Of a stretch of DNA of 64,000 nucleotides, positions 19,128-27,424 are shown in pieces (position 1 is the first letter of the stretch; every line of letters begins with the position of its first letter). This DNA is from Thalassotalea insulae. GTDB lineage: Bacteria; Pseudomonadota; Gammaproteobacteria; Enterobacterales; Alteromonadaceae. Position numbers and translations under genes: made by a program. The stretch spans positions 2,790,001 to 2,854,000 of the forward strand of contig NZ_BSST01000001.1 of NCBI RefSeq assembly GCF_030161395.1, written 5' to 3'. Under the pieces are notes generated by a model that saw only the letters and a list, made by a program, of their open reading frames with translations, was not told the origin of the DNA and searched no databases.

Positions 19128-19625
19128 TTAGCGCCCTCTATTTGCCGTATTAGAAAGAACAACCACTTCCGTATTCGTGAACTTATCCTGTAAGCTGAGT
19201 TTTTGCTGCCTATTGACCAGTAGCCAAAGATTCCCTAAGCCGAGTAGTGTGGGGAGCAAACGTTTTAATGCCGTGCTTTTATCCATTAAACTGCCATCTT
19301 GATTTTGCACCCGTAAACGCCAGGCTTTCATGCCTATAGTTTGGCCGCTTTTTACCCAGAAAAATATAAAGAAATAGCCAACCCAGAACCAGGCAAACCC
19401 ATCGACTAACAAGCTGTATATGTAACTTGAACTTTTTAAATCGAATGCGTGTTCAAATCCTTTATTGGCAATAATGCCATGATCAAATAAAAAACCGAAA
19501 ACAAGAAAACTAATGGCACCGGCAACCATATAAACGGCGATAGCAACTAAGGTGTCATAAAGCCAGGAAGCTAGGCGACGAATTATTCCGGCGCGAGGAA
19601 AATTTGTATAGTCTATGTTGGTCAT
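19128..19625 (-). CDS. RDD family membrane protein
   Basis: Inner-membrane protein of the RDD family, function unsettled. The open frame starts at 19697, but the family pattern begins at MTNIDYTNFPRAG, so ATG 19625 is preferred (165 residues). The RRLASWLYDTLVAIAVY segment carries the conserved Arg and Asp. Three to four hydrophobic segments follow, then GQTIGMKAWRLRVQNQDG, a hallmark of the family. It converges with lptG. Confidence 0.85.
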   Translation of the reverse strand: MTNIDYTNFPRAGIIRRLASWLYDTLVAIAVYMVAGAISFLVFGFLFDHGIIANKGFEHAFDLKSSSYIYSLLVDGFAWFWVGYFFIFFWVKSGQTIGMKAWRLRVQNQDGSLMDKSTALKRLLPTLLGLGNLWLLVNRQQKLSLQDKFTNTEVVVLSNTANRGR

Positions 19626-19779
19626 GGCAAATATCTGAAAAATTTTGCGCAAGTCTAACAAACTTTGTTTTTTCCTACCACAAGGAAAGATGAGCATAGT
19701 AAATTAGCGGGGATAGTGATTTATCTGCTTAGCATCTTATGGTAATTTAGACAAATTGAAATAGGAGACTATTAGGCTG

Positions 19780-20184
19780 ATGTCCTCTGCTAACTTTACC
19801 CCGCATGGAATGCTGCAAATTTCGGTTGATAATAATTTAGTTACCATCGAAATAGAAGGGCCATGTAATGCTGAATTTTTTCAGCTAATGACCGCTAAAT
19901 TGAGTGGTGTAAGAGAGCAAATTGATCTTAATAATTATACCGCATTAATTGTTCTTCATGGTGAAGCATTGGCAACGCCGGACGCGATGGAATATTTTAC
20001 TAGCTACCTAAAAACTATCAGTGTTAAAGCGGTAGCACTTAATTTAGCGCTTACTTCAACACCATCGACGACTGAGCAGGTTTGTCAAAGAGCTTATCGT
20101 GAAGCAGGAATAAATCACCAATTTTTTACCGATAATAGCAAGGCAATTAAGTGGTTACGTCAATGTATGCAGGCAGAAAACTAA
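19780..20184 (+). CDS. uncharacterised small protein, STAS-like pattern
   Basis: A 134-residue soluble protein with alternating beta-strand/helix pattern (MLQISVDNNLVTIEIEGPCN..., YTALIVLHGEALATPDAMEYF). This order resembles STAS or SpoIIAA-like folds, but I cannot identify a diagnostic motif. It is divergent from the RDD gene and converges with the RND pump gene. The call of a real gene rests on good codon use and lack of competing frames. Confidence 0.55.
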   Translation: MSSANFTPHGMLQISVDNNLVTIEIEGPCNAEFFQLMTAKLSGVREQIDLNNYTALIVLHGEALATPDAMEYFTSYLKTISVKAVALNLALTSTPSTTEQVCQRAYREAGINHQFFTDNSKAIKWLRQCMQAEN

Positions 20185-20209
20185 CCCTGTTAACTACCTG
20201 CAACTCAGA

Positions 20210-23200
20210 TTACGGTGTTTTAACTTTATAAAAGGCCGCATAAATTATTGGTACTAAGCCTAGTGTTAAGATGGTACCGATAGCTAAACCAAAGGCGATA
20301 ACACTCGCCATGCCGTAAAACAATGCATCTTGGCCGATAATTAATGGCAATAACCCCATTACCGTAGTGATAGTCGTCATAGTGATTGGTCGTAGCCGTG
20401 TTAGACATGCATCGACTACCGCCTGATATTGATTTTTACCTTCTGCTAATTCAATTTTGATGCGATCAATGAGTACAATAGCATTATTGATAATGATCCC
20501 TGCCAAACTATATAAACCGAGTGTGACCATAAAGCCAAATGGCGCATTTAATAAGTGCAATCCAATAACAGCACCAATAAAGGATAATGGGATCGTTAAG
20601 GCAATGATCGCGGACTGACGGAATGAGTTAAATTGCGCCACTAATAAAATGAGTATTATCCCAAGTACGATTGGCATATTGGCACTAAGCGCCTTTTGCG
20701 CTGCTGCTGATTCTTTGATCACGCCGTCATATTCAATGACATGATTCACTGGCAGATCTTGGCGCAATTGGTCAATTTTTTGATCGATAATGAGTTTTAA
20801 ATCTTCTGCCGCCATTTCAGTATTGCGCGCCTGAATACTTACGGTACGGAACATGTCTTCATGATGGATCACTGAAAACTGATTATAGGGTTTAAAAGTC
20901 GCTACCTGAAATAACGGCACTGCTTTACCCGTTTTTTCCGAATAAATGCTTAACGTTCTTAAGCGATCAAGATTATGGCGTTCTGCATCTTTCGCTCTGA
21001 GAACAATTGGAATAATTTCATCTTGCTCTCGATATTCAGTAATTTGTGCTCCAGAGAAATAAGCCTGTAACGCCTGAGCGATATCGTTGGAACTGAGTCC
21101 CGCTCGTTTTGCTCTGTGCTGATCTATCTGGACATTGACTTTGGCAATTAGGTTTTCCCAGTCGTTTCTAATATCTATGGTATTAGGCACCTGATGCAGT
21201 ACGTCCATAATTTGCTGTGCTTTTTGGTAAATAACCTTGCTGTCAGGGCCCTTGACCTGAATCTTAATTGTGCTTGAATCTGACGGCCCTAAAAACATTT
21301 TTTTAACGCGAGCCGAAACATTTGGAAAGGTTTGTTCAATTTGCCGATCTAACAGTGCCACTTTTTCACTGATGTTAGTGCCAGTGGCAACATTAAGGAC
21401 AATAAAACCTTTGTTATCGGCTGGATCTTCTGGATTAAGTGATAATACAAACCGCGGACCACTAAAGCCAACATAGCCGGAATAGCTTTCAATAAATTCA
21501 AATTTATCAGGCTGATTTAACCAGACGAAAATATCCTGCATCTGGCGATTGGTTTCTTTGGAAGATGTACCGTTAGGCAAATCGATATTGACTAAAATTT
21601 GTGTGCGATCTGAATCGGGGAAAAACTGCTTAGCAACAAACTTCATACTGAAAATAGAGACAAAAAATAACGCCACCATCAAACCGGCAAATAGGGCTTT
21701 ATGACGTAATACCCAATGTAGAAAATGCTCATAATAATGATAGAGCTTATCCATCAGCCCCTCATTGCTTTCTGTTGACTGTTCGCCATTAACAGTTGGG
21801 TGCTCCTTTTTGATAAAGTAGAAACAAAGTAGCGGCGTCACACATAAGGCTAATATCCAACTGGTAAGCAAGGTAATTAAGATCACAAGAGAAATTGAAC
21901 GGGTATACTCACCGGCAACATGTTCGGCGAGCATTAGCGGTAAAAAGAATAACACGGTAGTAACCGAAGAGCTTAATAAAGGAATGGCCAGTTCTTTACT
22001 GCCTTGTAACATTGCCTGAAAGCGTGCTGTACCTTGTTCGATCCGGCGCTTAAAATCTTCAGCAATCACTATACCGTTGTCAACTAATAAACCAAGCGAA
22101 ATAATCAAGGTCGCTAGACTCATACGCTCGAGCTTAATGCCGCTAAACTGCATTATCGATAAGGTCGCCAGCATAACGCATGGCACAATTGCTCCGACGA
22201 TTAAGCCGGTTCTAATTCCTAAAAATAGTACAACAACCACTAAAACAATAGCCAGCGTTTGTAAGACGCTAATTGAGACACCTTTTATAGTTTTTTCTAC
22301 TTGCTCTGCTTGATAAGTAGCAACATTTAGCTGATAACCAATAGGCAAGGTATTCGTCGTCGCGTTAACCTGCTTCATCATTTTCGGCGCATAATCCAAA
22401 ATGTTATAGCCAGGTAGCATTGAAATGGCAAAGAATATCGCGGGTTGACCGTTGAAATAAGCAAGCTTAGTTGGGGGATCGACAAAGTCACGTTTAATGG
22501 TAGCGATATCTTTTAATGCAATAAAACTTTCGGTATTGGGGATATTTAACTGGGTATTTTCTATATCAGCAATATCGAGGTAATTGCCTGATGGCTCAAC
22601 GATAAAGCTTTTTGTGCCGGTATCTATTTCTCCGCCTGAACGAATGATATTCTGGCTTTGCAATTCATTGATTATTAATCTTGGCGGAATGCCGAGCTGT
22701 GCCAGTTTGGTATTGGAAACTTCAACAAATATACGCTCAGCTTTTTGCCCCATGATTTCAATTTTTTTTGTACCCTCAACCGCATATAGTGTGTCTCTGA
22801 CATGTTGAGCGATGTCGTACATTGCTCCCATATCAAAGCCATCAGCAGTAAGTGCTAAGGTGATGACGGAGACATCGCCAAATTCATCATTAACAAATGG
22901 GGCAGATGTTCCTTGTGGCATTTTTTGATGGGCGGTACGGGTCTTATTACGTAAGTCCTGCCAAATATCATCGAGGTTAAAATACTTATCATAAATTTTG
23001 ACATGAACGACTGATAAGCCGGTTGATGATAACGATTTTATCTCTTTAACTTCTGGGATTTTACGGATCTCTTCTTCGAGCTTTTTGGTCACAAGCTGTT
23101 CAATTCTTTCCGGTGCCATCCCTGGAAAGGCGGTACTGACAATCGCCTCTCGTATGGTAATAGTTGGGTCTTCCTGAGCGGGCAGGGTAAAGTAAGCAAA

Positions 23201-23278
23201 AACACCGTTAATCAGTAATAGCCCAACCACCAGTAATACGGTTTTACGATAATTAAACGCAATTTCAGTTAAGTTCAT
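20210..23278 (-). CDS. efflux RND transporter permease
   Basis: Proton-driven inner-membrane pump of the AcrB/HAE1 type, 1022 residues: 12 membrane helices and two large periplasmic loops. The helix-4 motif GLLVDNGIVIAEDFKRRIE carries the proton-relay Asp. Opening FNYRKTVLLVVGLLLINGVFAYFTLPAQEDPTI is typical. It lies 9 bp after the membrane-fusion gene, forming a two-gene efflux operon. No outer-membrane channel gene is adjacent, so a TolC encoded elsewhere is probably used. Substrate unknown. Confidence 0.92.
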   Translation of the reverse strand: MNLTEIAFNYRKTVLLVVGLLLINGVFAYFTLPAQEDPTITIREAIVSTAFPGMAPERIEQLVTKKLEEEIRKIPEVKEIKSLSSTGLSVVHVKIYDKYFNLDDIWQDLRNKTRTAHQKMPQGTSAPFVNDEFGDVSVITLALTADGFDMGAMYDIAQHVRDTLYAVEGTKKIEIMGQKAERIFVEVSNTKLAQLGIPPRLIINELQSQNIIRSGGEIDTGTKSFIVEPSGNYLDIADIENTQLNIPNTESFIALKDIATIKRDFVDPPTKLAYFNGQPAIFFAISMLPGYNILDYAPKMMKQVNATTNTLPIGYQLNVATYQAEQVEKTIKGVSISVLQTLAIVLVVVVLFLGIRTGLIVGAIVPCVMLATLSIMQFSGIKLERMSLATLIISLGLLVDNGIVIAEDFKRRIEQGTARFQAMLQGSKELAIPLLSSSVTTVLFFLPLMLAEHVAGEYTRSISLVILITLLTSWILALCVTPLLCFYFIKKEHPTVNGEQSTESNEGLMDKLYHYYEHFLHWVLRHKALFAGLMVALFFVSIFSMKFVAKQFFPDSDRTQILVNIDLPNGTSSKETNRQMQDIFVWLNQPDKFEFIESYSGYVGFSGPRFVLSLNPEDPADNKGFIVLNVATGTNISEKVALLDRQIEQTFPNVSARVKKMFLGPSDSSTIKIQVKGPDSKVIYQKAQQIMDVLHQVPNTIDIRNDWENLIAKVNVQIDQHRAKRAGLSSNDIAQALQAYFSGAQITEYREQDEIIPIVLRAKDAERHNLDRLRTLSIYSEKTGKAVPLFQVATFKPYNQFSVIHHEDMFRTVSIQARNTEMAAEDLKLIIDQKIDQLRQDLPVNHVIEYDGVIKESAAAQKALSANMPIVLGIILILLVAQFNSFRQSAIIALTIPLSFIGAVIGLHLLNAPFGFMVTLGLYSLAGIIINNAIVLIDRIKIELAEGKNQYQAVVDACLTRLRPITMTTITTVMGLLPLIIGQDALFYGMASVIAFGLAIGTILTLGLVPIIYAAFYKVKTP

Positions 23279-23287
23279 GTCAGTTCC

Positions 23288-24388
23288 TTAATTGAATCGT
23301 GCGACTGATTTATCTAATAATGTGACGCTTTGGCCATCTCGTAGAAAGGCAACCCCAGCAGTGGCGATAATATCTCCCTGTTTTAACCCTTTAGATATAA
23401 AAACCTGATTACCCAAGATGTTTTCTTTTTGAACTAGCTGTTGATGAACAACACTGGATTGTTTATCAAAGACAAAAACATAAGATTTTTGCTCGAGTCC
23501 GGCGCGTAGGGCGCTGATAGGAATGGCAAAGGTTTTACCTGTATAACCAGTAATACCTTGTCCGGCAAAGGTAAAATCGACTTCAGCGGTCATACCCGCG
23601 CGAAGATTGTCATTTTCTTCAGCTAATACCACAGTGATAGGAAAAGCGTTGGCGGATTCTGCGCGAGTTCCTATTTCATTTATACGGCCTTGCATGGTGA
23701 CTCCGGCTAATACTGGAAAACGTATAGTTAAATTATCATTTAAGGTGATTTGTTGGATCAGAGTTTCCGGGATTAATACTTCTACTTCCAAGCCATGGTT
23801 GCCTTCAATTTCAAACGCTAATTGCCCAGTATTAATCTGTTGTGAAGGTTCAATTAGTCGTTTGGTAATTTTGCCATCATATGGTGCCAACAAGGTGCTG
23901 TCTTGTAAGTTCTTGCGGGTGATATCTAATTGTGCCTGTGCAACATTCACCGCACTATTAGCGGCGTCATAGTTAGCTTTGGCATTGTCATATTCCGACT
24001 GTGAGACTAAGCCTTGCTTAATTAAGGTACTAAATCGTTCAAAGGCGCTTTTTGCTTCACTTAATGCTGCTTGCGATTTATTTAACTGAGCGTTGGCCGA
24101 TTGTAAGCCTAGCTGAAAATTACGTTGATTTAATTGCGCCAGCACCTGGCCTTTTTTCACTACTTGGCCGAGTTTTACTGCAACAGAGTCTATTTTTCCA
24201 GGTACTTCAAAACTTAAACTGGTTGATTCTACTGGTGCGACAATACCCGATAACGTGCGAAGCTGAGTTAGATCGGTTTCACTCACTTTGGTCCAGGCGA
24301 TTGGACGAATGTGCGTTTCCGATGGTGCTTGCTCTTGTGTACAACCTAAAATCGTTAATGAAATCAGTAGGAATAATAAAGTACGCAT
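23288..24388 (-). CDS. RND efflux periplasmic adaptor (membrane fusion lipoprotein)
   Basis: Periplasmic adaptor linking the RND pump to the outer-membrane channel. It has 366 residues. The lipobox LTILGC near residue 16 predicts a lipoprotein. A barrel/lipoyl half, a coiled-coil hairpin (LNKSQAALSEAKSAFERF...) and the second lipoyl half (APYDGKITKRLIEPSQQ) are visible. It is the first gene of the operon, divergent from the TetR regulator with two operators between. Confidence 0.92.
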   Translation of the reverse strand: MRTLLFLLISLTILGCTQEQAPSETHIRPIAWTKVSETDLTQLRTLSGIVAPVESTSLSFEVPGKIDSVAVKLGQVVKKGQVLAQLNQRNFQLGLQSANAQLNKSQAALSEAKSAFERFSTLIKQGLVSQSEYDNAKANYDAANSAVNVAQAQLDITRKNLQDSTLLAPYDGKITKRLIEPSQQINTGQLAFEIEGNHGLEVEVLIPETLIQQITLNDNLTIRFPVLAGVTMQGRINEIGTRAESANAFPITVVLAEENDNLRAGMTAEVDFTFAGQGITGYTGKTFAIPISALRAGLEQKSYVFVFDKQSSVVHQQLVQKENILGNQVFISKGLKQGDIIATAGVAFLRDGQSVTLLDKSVARFN

Positions 24389-24447
24389 AGTGTTTCCAGT
24401 AATAGTGTTTATCCTTAAATAAAGATAAAAGCAGAGTTAAGTTAATT

Positions 24448-24463
24448 GGTACTGATGAGTACC
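24448..24463. promoter_or_regulatory. palindromic operator 1 (TetR-type)
   Basis: GGTACTGATGAGTACC: 6-bp arms GGTACT/AGTACC around four bases. The same arms recur in operator 2, 25 bp away centre to centre. The position between the efflux operon and the tetR gene argues for binding by that regulator. Confidence 0.7.
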
Positions 24464-24472
24464 GAATATTAT

Positions 24473-24488
24473 GGTACTATGTAGTACC
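24473..24488. promoter_or_regulatory. palindromic operator 2 (TetR-type)
   Basis: GGTACTATGTAGTACC, the same 6-bp arms and 4-base spacer length as operator 1. It lies 38 bp before the regulator ATG, so binding could repress both divergent promoters. Confidence 0.7.
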
Positions 24489-24525
24489 AAAGTCAATTGA
24501 TTAAATAGTAATAGCTGGTTTGATT

Positions 24526-25146
24526 ATGGTAAGCGATAGAAAAATATGCCAATTAACGTTATCGGAAAGAGGAAAAAAGATCCTTGCTGTTGCCCAAAAT
24601 TTGTTTCTTGAGCACGGCTTTGATCATACTTCTCTGGAAATGATCATCAGTGAATCAGGAGGCTCAAGGCGTTCTATTTATGATGAGTTCGGTAATAAAC
24701 AAGGGCTGCTAATGGCAGTGATGAAACTAAAAATCAATTCCCAGCTCGACGTATTAGCGTCAATTGATTACCAAAAGCCGATGGATAAAGCGTTAAAAGA
24801 TATTTGTTCTCGCTTTGTTCAAGGTTTTGTTTCACCAACTATGTTGTCACTGTTTCGTCTGGTTGCACAGTTAGTGGTAAAAATCCCGGAAATTGGCGAG
24901 CTCATTTATCAGGAGGGTCCGTTAAGAGGAGTAACTCCATTGGCTGATTACTTACAACACTTGTCTGAACAGGGACAATTAGCGATTGATGAACCACATT
25001 TTGCGGCACAAATGTTGATTGAAATGTGTAAAGGCCGGCTGCATATTCAGGCAATTTTGTTACCTAATCATAGGATATCTCAGCAAGAAATTGAGCAGCA
25101 TGTGGATAAGGCTGTTAACGTGTTTCTCAAAGCCTATAGTCGCTAG
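24526..25146 (+). CDS. TetR-family regulator of the RND efflux operon
   Basis: One-component transcriptional regulator, about 206 residues. The N-terminal helix-turn-helix is clear (KKILAVAQNLFLEHGFDHTSLEMII...GGSRRSIYDEFGNKQGLL), followed by an all-helical ligand domain of the AefR-like C-terminal type. The frame allows a TTG two codons earlier; ATG 24526 is preferred. Divergent position and the two 16-bp palindromes suggest it represses the RND pair and itself. Confidence 0.9.
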   Translation: MVSDRKICQLTLSERGKKILAVAQNLFLEHGFDHTSLEMIISESGGSRRSIYDEFGNKQGLLMAVMKLKINSQLDVLASIDYQKPMDKALKDICSRFVQGFVSPTMLSLFRLVAQLVVKIPEIGELIYQEGPLRGVTPLADYLQHLSEQGQLAIDEPHFAAQMLIEMCKGRLHIQAILLPNHRISQQEIEQHVDKAVNVFLKAYSR

Positions 25147-25274
25147 TTGATAAAGTAATTGAATAAATTATCAACAAATAAACGCCTGATAGTGAAAAAC
25201 TATTGCGTCTGTAAGGATATTTCGTATAATGCCTGCCACTTCAATTACTTTCGGTAATTGCTAGTCACTGTGTC

Positions 25275-25361
25275 GCCGGAGTGGTGGAATTGGTAGACAC
25301 GACGGATTCAAAATCCGTTGCTTTTGCGAGCGTGACGGTTCAAGTCCGTCCTCCGGTACCA
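25275..25361 (+). tRNA. tRNA-Leu (anticodon CAA)
   Basis: 87 nt including an encoded CCA. Acceptor GCCGGAG pairs with CTCCGGT. The D arm contains GGTGGAATTGGTAGACAC, the anticodon stem ACGGA/TCCGT encloses TTCAAAA giving anticodon CAA, and a long variable arm (class II) is followed by a T arm with GGTTCAAGTCC. Its 3' 56-58 bases are repeated at 36231-36286, so it is the integration target of the island. Confidence 0.96.
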
Positions 25362-25363
25362 TT
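25306..25363 (+). repeat. putative attL: 3' part of tRNA-Leu
   Basis: Fifty-eight bases from the anticodon loop to two bases past CCA match 36231-36286, apart from a 2-base difference in length plus a substitution in the variable arm. The left copy belongs to the intact tRNA, as expected for integration that regenerates the gene. Confidence 0.85.
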
Positions 25364-25369
25364 ATTAAG

Positions 25370-25393
25370 ACCTTGCTTTTGCAAGGTTTTTTT
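25370..25393 (+). terminator. terminator after tRNA-Leu
   Basis: Stem ACCTTGC / GCAAGGT with a TTTT loop and seven T residues, nine bases past the tRNA. It lies inside the island, so it was supplied by the integrated DNA. Confidence 0.85.
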
Positions 25394-25493
25394 ATGTCCG
25401 AAATGTACTAATCTTTATAATCTTAAAGTATCTATAAATCCATGTAGACCTAATGTAGACCCTACGTGATATACCATTCACAGTTAAATTTTA

Positions 25494-25763
25494 TTACTTA
25501 TTTGAGTTTCTGGAAAGGTAGCTATTCTCCTCCTTAATAAGTTGTTCAATATTGCTCGGGGTATTCATCACGTCATTGATGACTGATCCGTATATTCTCT
25601 TTATTAACCGATATATCAAGTAGGTAACGATAAGTCCTAACAGTGTATAGGGGATGAAGTAACATACTAGTGCTATTAGCATTAATACGATAACAGTCAC
25701 TTCAATAGCATATACAACCTTAGCGTAAGCTGCTTTTAACGTGCTTGAGGTAGAGTTAATCAT
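25494..25763 (-). CDS. small membrane protein, unknown function
   Basis: An 89-residue protein with two adjacent hydrophobic segments (about 17-36 and 40-53) followed by a basic then hydrophilic tail. AAGGA lies eight bases before ATG 25763, so translation is credible. I do not recognise the family. It is the gene nearest the tRNA end of the island, where an integrase would normally lie. Confidence 0.6.
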   Translation of the reverse strand: MINSTSSTLKAAYAKVVYAIEVTVIVLMLIALVCYFIPYTLLGLIVTYLIYRLIKRIYGSVINDVMNTPSNIEQLIKEENSYLSRNSNK

Positions 25764-26058
25764 AGTGATTTCCTTATAGTATGGTGTTGATAATTAGGGG
25801 TTAAAATGGAGCCGCTGAAAACGACATATGGCAAGTGATATAGAGTAGTAATAGTTGTGACTACCAAAAGGTATATTGTTAGCTGAATAGCTTATGGTAC
25901 AAAGCCATGTGTCTTTTGAAGTGGCAGTTTGGTTTTATTGGATTGCTAGTGCCTGTGTTCTATGACAATAGGGAAGTGATAATGTCGTTTATGTCCTTAA
26001 ATACAAAAAGAGCGAAGCGATAGTTGCTTTAGTCCAATATTACGGAGTAATAAGGTAA
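25764..26058. other. intergenic stretch of the island
   Basis: Roughly 300 AT-rich bases between the 89-aa gene and the next small frame. I see no RNA gene, repeat or long frame. It presumably holds divergent promoters. Confidence 0.4.
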
Positions 26059-26235
26059 ATGAATATATTTATACCCGGGGGCAAGTTCAGAGGGCACCCC
26101 CTATATTATATATCGCTAATTACCGCACTAGGGCTACAGCTAATAGAATTTAAAAACAGTAATATCTATATTAAAGCTGCCAATTTGTTATGGTATTTAT
26201 ACTTATTTGACCTAGTCTACAGACGAATATATTAA
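26059..26235 (+). CDS. possible 58-residue protein
   Basis: Short frame beginning MNIFIPGGKFRGHPLYY and ending DLVYRRIY. AAGG lies three bases and GGAG twelve bases before the ATG. It is rich in aromatic and aliphatic residues with two weak hydrophobic stretches. No family recognised. It could be a small membrane protein or chance coding. Confidence 0.3.
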   Translation: MNIFIPGGKFRGHPLYYISLITALGLQLIEFKNSNIYIKAANLLWYLYLFDLVYRRIY

Positions 26236-26382
26236 GTACTCTAAATTTCTCGTAAATTCAAAACCATGTTTTATGCAGTTTTAGCTATAAAAATTAGTGA
26301 GTTACTCTTATATTGTTGTTAACATTAGTTTTAATTTAATTATTTTGGTTGCAAAAGCTCTAGTTCTAATAAGGGAATGATA

Positions 26383-27345
26383 ATGAAGTTTGAATTTGGA
26401 GACCTGTATAAGTTCATCGTTTCATTAGGCGTAGTCTTAATAACTATATCGATAACAGTGCCTTGGCTCTTTTTAAGAGAACCTTTTGATTTATTAAAAA
26501 CAGAAGTTGAGATTAAAGCTTTAACAGAAGTAGCACAGAATGTTCTACACAAACGACAAACTTTTGTTTCCTACATATTTACCTTTTTGCCATGGCTATC
26601 ATTTATAGGTTCAACAGCTGGGATCATCTTTATTTATTTAGGTTTGAAAAAGTGGCAAACCAATCAAAACTATATTGATAGAAAGACAAAGATAGAAGTT
26701 GAAATTCAAGAAGGTGCTCTTAGAGAAGCTACTAAGGATGAAATTCAAGAGAAAATAGCTGGTGAAGCTGAAGAAGCTCTTAAAATGGAGAACAGTGAAA
26801 ATAAAAATGAATTTGGCTCATTCCATTCAAGTCAGGATGACTCTGAAAGTAAGAATGTAGTAGGGTTCAGCACCAGTAATAGATCAATAAATAAATTTAC
26901 AAACTCGTTCAACAGTATAGAAAATATTATCGCTAATAGATTGTCAGCAATATATCGTGATAGGTATTTAGTTAAAGCTGATATGAGGTTAGGAAACTTC
27001 GAAGTTGATATCTTGTTGCAAGGCAATAGCTTACTAGTAAAGGACTATGTTATTGAAGTTAAATATATAAGAAAAGGTTTCAATTTTGGCTGGTTAAAAG
27101 AGGCTTTTTTGAAAAACTTATATATGCAAAATGAATACGCTAGAGCGACTAATAAAAAAGCAAATACTTTACTTCTAATAGTTCTAGCTCCTGAAGCTCA
27201 AAACGAAGCCAAATATTCTCAATTATTAGAGCGGCTAAAGTTAATTGAAGTAGGTAGAAATGGCAAAGATATAGTTCGCATCATTAATGAAGCAGAATTA
27301 ACTGAACTTGACGACATAAGTTTAAAAGGTAAATTAAGTATTTAA
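26383..27345 (+). CDS. membrane-anchored protein with PD-(D/E)XK-like domain
   Basis: About 320 residues. Two membrane helices (about 8-32 and 63-88) are followed by a charged, probably coiled-coil linker (95-175) and a C-terminal domain with GNFEVDILLQG...DYVIEVKYIRKG. The D-x(n)-ExK arrangement is that of restriction-endonuclease-fold nucleases. AAGGGA abuts the first ATG (26377), so the second (26383), six bases away, is the better start. The setting beside a methyltransferase cassette on an island suggests anti-phage defence, but this is inference. It converges with the next gene across a 28-bp palindrome. Confidence 0.6.
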   Translation: MKFEFGDLYKFIVSLGVVLITISITVPWLFLREPFDLLKTEVEIKALTEVAQNVLHKRQTFVSYIFTFLPWLSFIGSTAGIIFIYLGLKKWQTNQNYIDRKTKIEVEIQEGALREATKDEIQEKIAGEAEEALKMENSENKNEFGSFHSSQDDSESKNVVGFSTSNRSINKFTNSFNSIENIIANRLSAIYRDRYLVKADMRLGNFEVDILLQGNSLLVKDYVIEVKYIRKGFNFGWLKEAFLKNLYMQNEYARATNKKANTLLLIVLAPEAQNEAKYSQLLERLKLIEVGRNGKDIVRIINEAELTELDDISLKGKLSI

Positions 27346-27396
27346 TGCCTTAAAAATCCATATTTGGAATGTTGACGCTTACATCGTCAAAATAAT

Positions 27397-27424
27397 AAGA
27401 GAAGCAATAATTATTGCTTCTCTT
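27397..27424. terminator. perfect 28-bp palindrome between convergent genes
   Basis: AAGAGAAGCAATAA followed directly by its complement. The minus-strand gene's stop codon lies inside it. It probably terminates both convergent transcripts. Confidence 0.65.
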
